Assembly (NCBI GenBank): GCA_016704565.1
Contig: JADIZV010000004.1
Location: 248,001 to 312,000 of the forward strand
Length of the DNA: 64,000 nucleotides
Source of the DNA: Candidatus Phosphoribacter baldrii
GTDB taxonomy: Bacteria; Actinomycetota; Actinomycetes; Actinomycetales; Dermatophilaceae
Direction: 5' to 3'
The notes beneath the pieces were generated by a model, which was not told the origin of the DNA, did not search any database, and saw nothing but the letters and a program-made list of their open reading frames with translations. Numbering within the stretch: position 1 is the stretch's first letter; each line of letters starts with the position of its first letter. Position numbers and translations under genes: made by a program. Shown piece by piece: positions 53,712-62,710 of the stretch.

Positions 53712-54774
53712 CCCCCGGCCCGTATGCCGGCCCACCGGCATACGGTGACTGCGCCGCCCACCACGCGGCGTCCAGGTCGCTGACGACGCTGGTCCCCACG
53801 GCGGCGACGAGCGAGGCGGCCGCGGCGACGCCGACGTGCGACTCCATCATTGACCCGACCATCGTGCCCAGGCCCGCCTCCGCAGCCCGCGCGAGCAGTC
53901 GAAGGCCGGCCACCGGTCCCCCGCACTTGGCGAGCTTGACATTGACGGCGTCGGCAGCGCCGAGCCGGAGGACCCGGTCAAGATCGCTCATCCCGAACAC
54001 CGTCTCGTCGGCGAGGATCGGCAGATCGACCCGGGACCGCACCCAGGCCAGACCTTCGACGTCGCCGCCAGCCACGGGCTGTTCGACCACCTCGACCCCG
54101 AGGTCGGCCCCGCTCAAGGCCCGGATCACAGTGACGGCGTCCTCACGGGACCAGCCCTGGTTGGCATCCAGCCGGATGCCCACGCCGCCGCCGACGACCT
54201 CCCGCACGGCCCGCACCCGAGCCACGTCGGTGGCGGCATCGGTGCCGACCTTGAGCTTGAGCCGGGTGAACCCTTCGGCGACTCGCGCCGCCGCAGCCGC
54301 GCCGAGGGCGTCGGGCGACCCTGCCGAGATCGTCACATCGGTGGCCACCTCGAACCCGCCACCTGGCCCCTGGACCGGCCGGGGCACGTCGGCGAGGTCG
54401 GCGAGCAGGTGCGCGAGCGGCATACCGGCCAGGTGGGCGACCACATCGAGCAGGGCTGTCTCGACGGCAGCCTTGGCGCCGAAGTTGCGGGCGCACGCGC
54501 CGACCAGGTGAGCCGCCAGGTCCGGCCAGTCGTCCGTGTCAGCCCCGACGAGGACCGGCGCGAGCACCTGCTCGACACAGGCGGCTGCGCTCGCCACGGA
54601 GTCGCCGGTCACCGCCCACACCTGCGGGGCTTCACCGAGCCCCATGATCCCCTCAACGGTCAGAACCGTGACGACCAGCGTGTCGATGGTGCTGGTGCGC
54701 CGCAGCGCGGTAACAAAGGGGGTATGCAGCGGCACGGACAGCGCGCGCCCCCAGACTGCGCGGATCCGCGCCAC
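53662..54774 (-). CDS. Enolase-superfamily dipeptide epimerase-like enzyme
   Basis: 370 residues. KxK (TRLKLKVG), Asp in LDANQGWS, Glu in VEQP, Asp in ADETVFG and Lys in VKLAKCGG complete the muconate lactonising/epimerase active site. The SMMESHVG and DLDAAWWAA segments are typical of L-Ala-D/L-Glu epimerases. It may recycle peptidoglycan peptides, which would fit the M19 dipeptidase nearby, but the specificity is an inference. Confidence 0.84.
   Translation of the reverse strand: MARIRAVWGRALSVPLHTPFVTALRRTSTIDTLVVTVLTVEGIMGLGEAPQVWAVTGDSVASAAACVEQVLAPVLVGADTDDWPDLAAHLVGACARNFGAKAAVETALLDVVAHLAGMPLAHLLADLADVPRPVQGPGGGFEVATDVTISAGSPDALGAAAAARVAEGFTRLKLKVGTDAATDVARVRAVREVVGGGVGIRLDANQGWSREDAVTVIRALSGADLGVEVVEQPVAGGDVEGLAWVRSRVDLPILADETVFGMSDLDRVLRLGAADAVNVKLAKCGGPVAGLRLLARAAEAGLGTMVGSMMESHVGVAAAASLVAAVGTSVVSDLDAAWWAAQSPYAGGPAYGPGVIRLGPGAGLGMSLVP
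53720..53745. terminator. Perfect hairpin of inverted GTATGCCG words after nei
   Basis: CCGTATGCCGG (53720-53730) and its complement (53735-53745) flank the loop CCCA. It lies nine bases after the nei stop and inside the 3' part of the convergent epimerase gene, where it encodes the mirrored PYAGGPAYGP. Confidence 0.65.
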
Positions 54775-54792
54775 AGCGAGGGGCCGGGCCGG

Positions 54793-55092
54793 TCAGGCGG
54801 CGGACGCGGAGACGTCGCCGATCGACGAAACCGGCAGCACGACGGGTGCTGTGATGCCCTCAGCCTGCGCCACCCGGGCCGACAACTCGCGCAGCAGAGC
54901 CGACAGCGGCAGCCCCAAAGCGTCGCAGATGGCACCCAGCAACTCAGACGAGGCTTCCTTCTCACCGCGTTCGATCTCGCTGAGGTAGCCCAACGACACT
55001 GCGGCAGCGGCGGAGACGTCACGCAGGCTGCGTTTCTGGGCCCGGCGTTCTTCGCGCAACACATCGCCGAGCTCGCGGCGCATGAGCACCAT
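54793..55092 (-). CDS. clgR: ClgR-like XRE transcriptional regulator
   Basis: 99 residues. Helix-turn-helix with REERRAQKRSLRDVSAAAAV and GYLSEIERGEKEAS, the ClgR pattern. ClgR activates clp protease genes in actinobacteria, and the pgsA-cinA-clgR order supports the identity. GGGAGG lies before the ATG at 55092; a second ATG three codons later is possible. The C-terminal Ala-rich end resembles a Clp recognition tail. Confidence 0.88.
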   Translation of the reverse strand: MVLMRRELGDVLREERRAQKRSLRDVSAAAAVSLGYLSEIERGEKEASSELLGAICDALGLPLSALLRELSARVAQAEGITAPVVLPVSSIGDVSASAA

Positions 55093-55183
55093 CTCGCCTC
55101 CCTTCCCCGTTTGCCTCAGGCGGACACCCGTCAGTGCCCCCACGATACGCGAAGCACGCCAGGACGGCAGTGCATCGCCGCCC

Positions 55184-55663
55184 TCATTCCGTGTCGTCGG
55201 TTGTCAAGGCTGCGTCGATGAGCTCCAGTGCCGCTTCGACAACCGCGCTGCGGATCTGGGTCCGCTCGCCGTCCAGGTGCAACTCGCGGACTATCGGATC
55301 GCTTCCCACCCGGACCAGAGCGATGTATGCCGTGCCCACCCGCTTCCCGTCCGACGGGTCCGGCCCGGCCACGCCCGTCGTCGCGACCCCCCAATCGGTG
55401 TCGAAAACCCGACACGCTCCGGCAGCCATGGCGATGGCCACGTCCGGGTCGACGGCGCCCCTCGTGGCGAGCAACGTGGCGGGGACGCCCAGGAGCACGG
55501 CTTTGACATCGTGGGCATAGGCGACCACCCCGCCGCGCAAAACGCGCGATGCTCCGGGGACATCGACCAGGCGGGCCATCAACGACCCACCAGTGAGCGA
55601 CTCGGCGCACGCGATCGTCTCGCCGCGCAGCGCAAGATCGGCCAAAACCTGAGTGGCTCTCAT
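55184..55663 (-). CDS. CinA-family nicotinamide-nucleotide amidohydrolase
   Basis: 159 residues: the stand-alone C-terminal domain of CinA (PncC-like). AESLTGGSLMARLVDVPGAS and GVAGPDPSDGK are the family motifs. It probably deamidates NMN in the NAD cycle. It starts as an ATGA overlap with pgsA. Confidence 0.9.
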   Translation of the reverse strand: MRATQVLADLALRGETIACAESLTGGSLMARLVDVPGASRVLRGGVVAYAHDVKAVLLGVPATLLATRGAVDPDVAIAMAAGACRVFDTDWGVATTGVAGPDPSDGKRVGTAYIALVRVGSDPIVRELHLDGERTQIRSAVVEAALELIDAALTTDDTE

Positions 55664-56334
55664 CGCCGACCCGCTTCTCGGTCAGCGCGCTTGGCCATCG
55701 CGCGGGGGCTGGTGCGGCGCAGCCGGTTGGCCTGGACGAGGTAGTCCATCCCGGTCAACACCGTCAGCACCACGGCCACCGCCAACACGAGGTATGCCGT
55801 CCACCGCCACACCTCGGGAGCGGGCAGCACCCAGAGCGGCAGGACGAGCAGCGACAAGGCGACGGCCTGGGCAAAGGTCTTGACCTTCCCACCACGTCCA
55901 GCAGGCATAACCCCATGCCGGATGACGACGAATCGCACGACGGTCACTCCGATCTCCCGCGCGAGCACAACCAACGTCACCCACCACGGCACCAGCCCGA
56001 TGAGCGACAACCCGACAAAGGCCATGCCCAGCAGCGCCTTGTCGGCGATCGGGTCCAGGATCTTCCCCACATCGGTCACCAGTCCACGGGAGCGGGCGAG
56101 GTCGCCGTCGATCCGGTCGGTGATCATCGCCACAAGAAACACCCCGAGAGCGGCGAACCGCTGGCCGGCGTTGGCCCCGCCTTCGACCAACAGCATCGCC
56201 CCGAACACCGGGACCAGAAGGATCCGCAGCACGGTGAGGGCGTTGGGCAGGTTCCACGGACTGGCATCGTGCGACGGCTGAGCCATCGGATCGGGCGGGC
56301 CGGTCAACGGCCGCGGAGGGATCGGCTCTCTCAT
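55660..56334 (-). CDS. pgsA: CDP-diacylglycerol-glycerol-3-phosphate 3-phosphatidyltransferase
   Basis: 224 residues. It makes phosphatidylglycerol phosphate at the membrane. The CDP-alcohol phosphatidyltransferase motif is complete in DRIDGDLARSRGLVTDVGK followed by ILDPIADK. Several membrane helices follow. The ATG overlaps the rimO stop as ATGA. Confidence 0.93.
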   Translation of the reverse strand: MREPIPPRPLTGPPDPMAQPSHDASPWNLPNALTVLRILLVPVFGAMLLVEGGANAGQRFAALGVFLVAMITDRIDGDLARSRGLVTDVGKILDPIADKALLGMAFVGLSLIGLVPWWVTLVVLAREIGVTVVRFVVIRHGVMPAGRGGKVKTFAQAVALSLLVLPLWVLPAPEVWRWTAYLVLAVAVVLTVLTGMDYLVQANRLRRTSPRAMAKRADREAGRR

Positions 56335-57737
56335 CGGGCCTCCGCGACGAGGTCGACGCCCTCGGATCCCACGACGACGGCCCGCACGAACTCGCCGACC
56401 GCGGGTCGGGAGCCCGACGGCATACCGTCAAGGCGGGTGACCCCGTCGACGTCTGGACCTTGAATCTCGCTGCGTCCCAACGCGATTCCTTCGTCCACCT
56501 CCTCGACGAGAACGACGACCGACTCCCCCACCCGCTCCTCCGCGCGCTGGGCGGTCAGTTGCTCGACCAGATCGGTGACCCGCGCGACCCGCTCCTGGAT
56601 GACCTCGGCGGGCAGCTTGCCATCAAGGCCCTCTGCCTCGGTGCCGTCTTCGTCGGAATAGCCGAACACCCCGACGACGTCCAGGCGACCCATCGCCAGG
56701 AAGAGCTCCAACTGGCCCAGGTCGGCCTCGGTCTCGCCCGGGAACCCGACGATGACGTTGGAGCGCACACCGGCCGTCGGGGTCGCGGCCCGCACCCGGG
56801 CCAACAGGTCAAGGAAGGCGTCCGTCCCGCCGAACCGGCGCATCCGGCGCAGCAACGGCGCCGAGGCGTGTTGGAAGGAGATGTCGTAGTAGGGCATGAC
56901 CCCCGGGGTCGTCGCCATCGCCTCCAACAGACCCGGCCGGATCTCGGCCGGCTGCAGGTAGGACACGCGGATCCGCTCCAACCCGTCGACGGCCGCCAGC
57001 TGGGGCAGCAACTTCTCCAGGGCCGCGATGTCACCCAGATCCTTGCCGTACGACGTGGAGTTCTCGCTGACGAGCAACACCTCGCGCACGCCACGCTCGG
57101 CCAGCCAGCGGGCCTCGGCCAGCACCTCCGCGGGTGGCCGGGACACGAACGACCCACGGAAGGCCGGGATCGCGCAGAAGGCGCACCGCCGGTCGCAGCC
57201 GCTGGCGATCTTCAACGGCGCCCACGGCCGGTCGGCCAGCAAGGCCCGGTATGCCGCGTGCCCCGGGACCGCGTCGACGGTCACCTCGGTGGGCCGCGCC
57301 ACGGGTGTCACCGGCAGCATCCGACGTCGGTCGCTGGGCAAGTGGGAGGCCACCGTCCCGCCGGCGAGCAGAGCCTGCAGGTGGCCGGACAGGGCGGCAT
57401 ACGAGTCAAACCCGAGGACGGCATCGGCCTCGGGGAGCTGGTCGGCGAGCTCTTGACCGTAGCGCTCGGCCAAGCACCCGACGGCGACCACCTTGCGGGT
57501 CCGGTGGCTGCCGTCTTTGAGATCGGCCGCCTCCAGCAGCGCGTCGATCGAGTCCTTCTTGGCCGACTCGACGAAGCCACAGGTGTTGACCAGGGCCACG
57601 TCGGCATCGGCCGGGTCGGCCACCAGCGCCCAACCGTCGGCGGCCAGGCGCCCGGCAAGCTCTTCGGAGTCGACCTCGTTGCGGGTGCAGCCGAGTGTCA
57701 CGAGCGCGACACGTCGGCTCGGGGTCGGCTCGGTCAT
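56331..57737 (-). CDS. rimO: Ribosomal protein S12 methylthiotransferase
   Basis: 468 residues. It methylthiolates Asp of S12. Cys in LGCTRNEVDSE, NTCGFVESA and VGCLAERY bind one cluster and CDRRCAFC the radical-SAM cluster; a TRAM domain ends the protein. TAGAGT lies six bases before the ATG, so the pgsA-cinA-clgR run may start here. Confidence 0.95.
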   Translation of the reverse strand: MTEPTPSRRVALVTLGCTRNEVDSEELAGRLAADGWALVADPADADVALVNTCGFVESAKKDSIDALLEAADLKDGSHRTRKVVAVGCLAERYGQELADQLPEADAVLGFDSYAALSGHLQALLAGGTVASHLPSDRRRMLPVTPVARPTEVTVDAVPGHAAYRALLADRPWAPLKIASGCDRRCAFCAIPAFRGSFVSRPPAEVLAEARWLAERGVREVLLVSENSTSYGKDLGDIAALEKLLPQLAAVDGLERIRVSYLQPAEIRPGLLEAMATTPGVMPYYDISFQHASAPLLRRMRRFGGTDAFLDLLARVRAATPTAGVRSNVIVGFPGETEADLGQLELFLAMGRLDVVGVFGYSDEDGTEAEGLDGKLPAEVIQERVARVTDLVEQLTAQRAEERVGESVVVLVEEVDEGIALGRSEIQGPDVDGVTRLDGMPSGSRPAVGEFVRAVVVGSEGVDLVAEAR

Positions 57738-57743
57738 ATCGTC

Positions 57744-57749
57744 ACTCTA
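57744..57749 (-). promoter_or_regulatory. -10 box for leaderless rimO
   Basis: TAGAGT on the minus strand lies six bases before the ATG at 57737. Confidence 0.6.
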
Positions 57750-57772
57750 GACGGGTGTGGTTGTCTGTCCGG

Positions 57773-58957
57773 GTGCCCACCACCCCCGCGGACCGCGTCG
57801 CCCGGCTCCTGGATGACCATCCCCTCATTGACGGCCACAACGACCTCCCCTGGGAGGCGCGGGTGCAGGCGGCATACGACCTGGACGTCCTGGACCTGTC
57901 CGCCCCGGTCGCGACGACCTGCACGGACCTGCCCCGGTTGCGCGCGGGCGGCGTCGGCGGACAATTCTGGTCGGTCTTCGTCCCAGGGACGATGGACGAC
58001 GCGACCGCCGTGGCCGCGACGCTCGAACAGGTCGCCTTCGTCCGCGCTCTCACCGGTCGGTATGCCGCGCACCTCACCCTGGCGCGCACGGCCGACGACG
58101 TGCGCGCCGCCCATGCCGCCGGCCGGATCGCCTCGCTCATGGGTGCCGAGGGCGGCCAGTCGATCGGGTGCTCGCTGGACAGCTTGCGGCTCCTGGCTGA
58201 GCTCGGCGTGGGCTATCTCACGCTGACCCACAACCAGCACGTCCCCTGGGCCGATGCCGCGACCGAGCCACCGCGGCTGGGCGGGCTGTCGGTCTTCGGC
58301 CGCGAGGTCGTGCGGGAGTGCAACCGGCTCGGCGTGCTCGTGGACCTCTCGCATGTGTCGCCCGGAACGATGCGCGACGCCCTGGCGACCACCGAGGCGC
58401 CGGTGATCTTTTCGCACTCCAGCGCGCTCGCGCAGACCGCGCACGTGCGCAATGTCCCCGACGACGTGCTGGGTCAGCTGCGGGTCAACGGTGGGGTGTG
58501 CATGGTGACCTTCGTGCCCGAGTTCGTCAACGACACCGTGCGCCAGTGGACCGACGCTGCGGCCGAGGACGCCGCCGCGGTGGGCATCGACCGGCTCGAC
58601 TACGAGGCGTTCGCGGCATACCTCAAGGAACGCACGCGCCACGACCCCAAGCCGGATGCCACGCTCGCCGACGTCGTGCGGCACGTCGAACACGTCCGTG
58701 AGGTGGCTGGCCTCGACCACGTCGGGCTCGGCGGTGACTTCGACGGGACCGACACCTATCCCGTCGGGCTCGGTGACGTCTCGACCTATCCCGCGTTGTT
58801 GACCGCCCTGGCCGAGCGCGGTTGGTCTGACGACGAATTGGCGGCACTGGCCGGCGGCAACGTCCTGCGGGTCATGAGGGACGGGGAGGCGACAGCGGCG
58901 CGGCTCCAGCGTGAGCGGGAGCCCTCGCGAGCGACCCTCGCAGACCTCGACGGCTGA
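57773..58957 (+). CDS. Membrane dipeptidase (peptidase M19)
   Basis: About 394 residues. Zinc-site motifs DGHNDLPWE, the bridging Glu in GAEGGQSIG, LTHNQHVPW, LVDLSHVS, FSHSSA and GGDFDGTD are all present. No signal peptide is seen, so a cytoplasmic role is likely. A GTG six codons upstream is an alternative start. Confidence 0.88.
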   Translation: MPTTPADRVARLLDDHPLIDGHNDLPWEARVQAAYDLDVLDLSAPVATTCTDLPRLRAGGVGGQFWSVFVPGTMDDATAVAATLEQVAFVRALTGRYAAHLTLARTADDVRAAHAAGRIASLMGAEGGQSIGCSLDSLRLLAELGVGYLTLTHNQHVPWADAATEPPRLGGLSVFGREVVRECNRLGVLVDLSHVSPGTMRDALATTEAPVIFSHSSALAQTAHVRNVPDDVLGQLRVNGGVCMVTFVPEFVNDTVRQWTDAAAEDAAAVGIDRLDYEAFAAYLKERTRHDPKPDATLADVVRHVEHVREVAGLDHVGLGGDFDGTDTYPVGLGDVSTYPALLTALAERGWSDDELAALAGGNVLRVMRDGEATAARLQREREPSRATLADLDG

Positions 58958-58970
58958 CCGACCGCTGCCC

Positions 58971-59600
58971 TCAGGACGTGGACCGGTCGGCTGCGGTGAC
59001 CGGCTGGCGCAGCACGGTCTTGAGCTTCTCGGCCGGCGTGCGGCGGGGATCGCTGAGGTAGATCTCGTGATGCCGCCCGTTCCAGGTCAGGCCGCGTTCG
59101 GGCATGACGTCGCGGTGCAGCCGGGCCAGCACGGGTGCCTCATCGTCGTAGGAGCCCAGGTGCATGATCTGCAGGCTGAGCCCTTCCCTGAGCGTCAGCC
59201 GACGAATCCCGGTGATCGGCAGGTGGGCCTTCTTCGCCGCCGCGGCGGTCAGCCCGAGCGACGTGTCGTCGGTGGATACCGCTTCCGGGAGGGCGATCAG
59301 CATCGTCCAGTCCCAATTGCCCTTGTTCCCGTTGACGAAGTCTGCCGGGTCCGGGCTGGACCACAGCCCCTCCAGCGGCCCGACGACGAAGTCTGTCCCG
59401 GTGCGCTTCTTGAAGACGGCTCGGACGGCATACGCGCTCGTGTAGAGCGCCTCGACTGCCGCGGCATAGTCGCGGGACGTGTTGGGATCCCCGTGGCCGT
59501 CGATGGCCAGGTAGGCGAACTCGGGAACATCCACCTCGACGAATCGACCCGACGGCGGCTGGTAGAGGTGCTTGAAGTCCTTCTTGAGGTCGATGCTCAC
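58971..59600 (-). CDS. GyrI-like small-molecule-binding protein
   Basis: 209 residues of the GyrI-like family (MSIDLKKDFKHLY start, then YLAIDGHGDPN and PLEGLW). It has no DNA-binding domain. Function and ligand are unknown. It sits between the dipeptidase and ftsK. Confidence 0.82.
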   Translation of the reverse strand: MSIDLKKDFKHLYQPPSGRFVEVDVPEFAYLAIDGHGDPNTSRDYAAAVEALYTSAYAVRAVFKKRTGTDFVVGPLEGLWSSPDPADFVNGNKGNWDWTMLIALPEAVSTDDTSLGLTAAAAKKAHLPITGIRRLTLREGLSLQIMHLGSYDDEAPVLARLHRDVMPERGLTWNGRHHEIYLSDPRRTPAEKLKTVLRQPVTAADRSTS

Positions 59601-59628
59601 GCTGGCTCCTCACGGCCGGGCGCCCCAG

Positions 59629-62430
59629 CTACTGGCGGCCGGTCAGCTCCCAGGCGTCGCCGCCCTCGTCATCCTCGTCCCACCCGGGCTCGTCGTCGGA
59701 CCGGGCGAGCGGGTCGGTCGGGTAGCGACCGCCGACCTGCCCCTTGGCCCGGGCGTCGCCGTCGAGCACGTATGCCGTGCCGTCACCATCGTCGTCACTG
59801 TCACCATCGTCGTCACTGTCATCGTCGACGCCGTCCAGGCTGTCGAGGCCACCGTCCGGAGACCACTCGTCCACCGGAACGTCCTCGCCGCGCAGCAGGG
59901 CCAACGTCGTCGCCAGGTCGTCCGGCTTGACCAGGACGTCGCGGGCCTTGGAACCCTCGGACGGCCCGACGATCCCACGGGACTCGAGCAGGTCCATGAG
60001 TCGGCCCGCCTTGGCGAAGCCGACCCGCAGCTTGCGCTGCAGCATCGAGGTCGAGCCGAACTGGGTGGTGACGACGAGCTCGGCAGCCTGCAGGAGCACC
60101 TCGAGGTCGTCGCCGATGTCGTCCTCGACCTGACGGCTGGCAGCCGCGGGCGCCGTGACGTCGTCGCGGTATTGCGGCTGCAGCTGCAGGGTGACGGCCT
60201 TGACGACCGCATGGATCTCGGACTCGGTCACCCAGGCACCCTGGACCCGCATCGGCTTGGACGCGCCCATCGGCAGGAACAGGGCGTCGCCTTGGCCGAC
60301 GAGCTTCTCCGCACCGGGCTGGTCCAGGACCACCCGGCTGTCGGCGAGCGAGGAGGTGGCGAAGGCCATCCGCGAGGGGACGTTGGCCTTGATGAGGCCG
60401 GTGACGACGTCGACGCTCGGGCGCTGGGTCGCCAGCACCAGGTGGATGCCGGCGGCCCGTGCCAGCTGGGTGATCCGGACGATCGACTCCTCGACGTCGC
60501 GGGGGGCGACCATCATGAGGTCGGCCAGCTCGTCGACGATGACCAGCAGGTAGGGATAGGGGGTGATCACCCGTTCGCTGCCCGGCAGCGGCTGGACCTT
60601 CCCGGTCCGCACGGCCTTGTTGAAGTCGTCGATGTGCTTGAACCCGAAGCTGGCCAGGTCGTCGTAGCGCTGGTCCATCTCGCGCACGACCCACTGCAGC
60701 GCCTCGGCGGCCTTCTTGGGGTTGGTGATGATCGGCGTGATGAGGTGCGGAATCCCGTCGTATGCCGTCAGCTCGACCCGTTTGGGGTCCACGAGGATCA
60801 TCCGGACCTCCTCGGGCGTGGCCCGCATGAGGATCGAGGTGATCATCGAGTTGACGAAGCTGCTCTTGCCAGCGCCGGTGGCACCCGCGACGAGCAGGTG
60901 AGGCATTTTGGCGAGGTTGGCGATGACGTAGCCACCCTCGACGTCCTTGCCGACACCCATGACCATCGGGTGGTCGTTGGCCCGAGCCGTCTGGCTGCGC
61001 AGCACATCGCCCAGCGACACGGTCTCCCGGTCGGTGTTGGGGATCTCGATGCCGATCGCGGACTTGCCCGGGATCGGCGAGAGGATCCGCACGTCAGCCG
61101 AGGCGACGGCATACGCGATGTTCTTGGATAGCGCGGTGACGCGCTCGACCTTGGTGGCCAGCCCGAGCTCCACCTCGTAACGCGTGACCGTTGGCCCACG
61201 GCTGAAACCGGTCACCTGGGCGTCGATCTCGAACTGCTCGAACACCTGGGTGAGCGACTCGACCACCCGGTCGTTGGCGGCCGAGCGGGCCTTGTGCGGG
61301 GCGCCGGGCGCCAGCAGAGCGTTGTCGGGCAGCACATAGGCGATGTCGCCGGCGAGCGACAGTTGCTCCCCCCGCAACGGCAACGTCGACGTGGGCGGAG
61401 CGATGAGCTCGGCCTTGCGCTTGCCGGTCGCCGGTCGCGCCGGATCGACCGGCGGTGCGCCATGAGCGGCCGGGTCAGTGGCGTCGACGCCCGCCGCAGG
61501 CCCGGGACCTGGCCGACGCTGGCCGGGCCGCAGGCCCTTGCGCCCCGCTGCTTCGGCAGCCACCTCGGCGGCCTGTTCGAAGGCATCGTCGCCGGCCCGT
61601 TTGGCGGCCAGATCGATGACCGGGCGCCGCGCCCGGGCCGCAGGAGTCGTTGCCTCGGCCTCGTCGGCAGCATCTGCTGCGGCGCGGCCCAGGATCCGGT
61701 CGCGGATCTGACGCGCCCGGTCGGGGATCATCCGCACCGGAGTTGCGGTGATGACCAAGACCCCGAAGAAGCCCAGCAGGAGCAACAGCACGAGGGCCCC
61801 GACCGACGAGACGGCCGACGCCAACGGACTGGAGGCGAGGAATCCGATGATCCCGCCCGCCGCGCGCATTCCGTCGGCGCCCGCGGGAGGAGTCGGTATG
61901 CCGTCCGCCAGGTGCGCGATCCCGCACGCGGCGGCGGTGAGCGTGAGGGTGCCGACGACGATCCGGTTGGTCGTCGCATCGTCGCCCGGGGCCCGCAGGA
62001 ACCACAGCCCGAAGCCGAGCAGCACCAGCGGCAGCGCGTAGGCGATCCTGCCGAAGGTGCCCGCGGTAACCGCATGAACAACATCGCCGACGACGCCCTG
62101 GAAGCCCCACCACTCACGGGCCGCAACGACGACAGCGAGCGCGATGAGCAGGAAGCCGACGCCGTCCCGACGGTGCTCCGGCTCGAGCTCGGCGGCCGAA
62201 TGCCCGACCTTGCGCACGGCGCTGCCCGCGACATGCGATACGCCGAGCCAGGCACCACGCACGGCCCGCAGCGGGAACGGCATACCCCCGCCCTTGGCGC
62301 GGCCCGTGGACCTGGGAGCGCGGCGGCCGGCGCCCGTTCCCGTTCGGGACCGGGGCGTAGAGGTGCGCGCGGACGCGGTCCGCGTGCTCGTGTGCGGGCG
62401 TGCGGACGCACCCGACGGTCGTGTCGCCAT
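59629..62430 (-). CDS. ftsK: DNA translocase FtsK
   Basis: 933 residues. An N-terminal membrane region (about 85-235, four or five helices), an Ala/Pro-rich linker, then the hexameric motor with Walker A VAGATGAGKSSF and Walker B VIVDELADLMM. The gamma winged helix (about 790-850) includes SMLQRKLRVGFAKAGRLMD, which reads polar DNA motifs during chromosome segregation. Near the C-terminus an Asp/Ser run is encoded by a CATCGTCGTCACTGTCAC-type tandem repeat (about 59787-59830). TACCCT lies seven bases before the ATG. Confidence 0.95.
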   Translation of the reverse strand: MATRPSGASARPHTSTRTASARTSTPRSRTGTGAGRRAPRSTGRAKGGGMPFPLRAVRGAWLGVSHVAGSAVRKVGHSAAELEPEHRRDGVGFLLIALAVVVAAREWWGFQGVVGDVVHAVTAGTFGRIAYALPLVLLGFGLWFLRAPGDDATTNRIVVGTLTLTAAACGIAHLADGIPTPPAGADGMRAAGGIIGFLASSPLASAVSSVGALVLLLLLGFFGVLVITATPVRMIPDRARQIRDRILGRAAADAADEAEATTPAARARRPVIDLAAKRAGDDAFEQAAEVAAEAAGRKGLRPGQRRPGPGPAAGVDATDPAAHGAPPVDPARPATGKRKAELIAPPTSTLPLRGEQLSLAGDIAYVLPDNALLAPGAPHKARSAANDRVVESLTQVFEQFEIDAQVTGFSRGPTVTRYEVELGLATKVERVTALSKNIAYAVASADVRILSPIPGKSAIGIEIPNTDRETVSLGDVLRSQTARANDHPMVMGVGKDVEGGYVIANLAKMPHLLVAGATGAGKSSFVNSMITSILMRATPEEVRMILVDPKRVELTAYDGIPHLITPIITNPKKAAEALQWVVREMDQRYDDLASFGFKHIDDFNKAVRTGKVQPLPGSERVITPYPYLLVIVDELADLMMVAPRDVEESIVRITQLARAAGIHLVLATQRPSVDVVTGLIKANVPSRMAFATSSLADSRVVLDQPGAEKLVGQGDALFLPMGASKPMRVQGAWVTESEIHAVVKAVTLQLQPQYRDDVTAPAAASRQVEDDIGDDLEVLLQAAELVVTTQFGSTSMLQRKLRVGFAKAGRLMDLLESRGIVGPSEGSKARDVLVKPDDLATTLALLRGEDVPVDEWSPDGGLDSLDGVDDDSDDDGDSDDDGDGTAYVLDGDARAKGQVGGRYPTDPLARSDDEPGWDEDDEGGDAWELTGRQ

Positions 62431-62437
62431 GCTCGCG

Positions 62438-62443
62438 AGGGTA
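62438..62443 (-). promoter_or_regulatory. -10 box for leaderless ftsK
   Basis: TACCCT on the minus strand lies seven bases before the ATG at 62430. Confidence 0.55.
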
Positions 62444-62518
62444 CGCGAGAAGTCACGCCAACCCCTTGCGCCACACGCGTCACTCGCGCGGAAATCCGTC
62501 TCAACACCCGGAACGGAG

Positions 62519-62547
62519 TTTCACCAACCCATCACGTGACGTTATCT
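62519..62547 (+). promoter_or_regulatory. Promoter upstream of the SAM-IV riboswitch
   Basis: TTTCAC (62519-62524) and TTATCT (62542-62547) are 17 bases apart, with a start expected just before the aptamer. Confidence 0.5.
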
Positions 62548-62556
62548 TCATCCCAA

Positions 62557-62635
62557 GGTCATGAGTGTCAGCGCACAAGCCCCGGCTTGCTGACCGGCAA
62601 CCCTCCTCCGCGGCGGGGTGCTCCGGGTGACGACC
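62557..62635 (+). ncRNA. SAM-IV riboswitch aptamer
   Basis: The conserved blocks GGTCATGAGTGTCAGCG, AAGCCCCGGCTTGCTG, CCGGCAACCCTCC and GGGTGACGACC occur in order, with P1 formed by GGTC (62557-62560) and GACC (62632-62635). This matches SAM-IV, an S-adenosylmethionine sensor of actinobacteria. Downstream, 62637-62690 can form two hairpins, the second (GGACCCG/CGGGTCC) just before the AGGAG at about 62699-62703, so control of translation or transcription is plausible. Confidence 0.88.
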
Positions 62636-62710
62636 AGGCTTGCCAGCGGACCTCGCTGGTCGGCAAGCGCGGACCCGTCGCCTCGGGTCCTCGGCCCGCA
62701 GGAGACCCCG

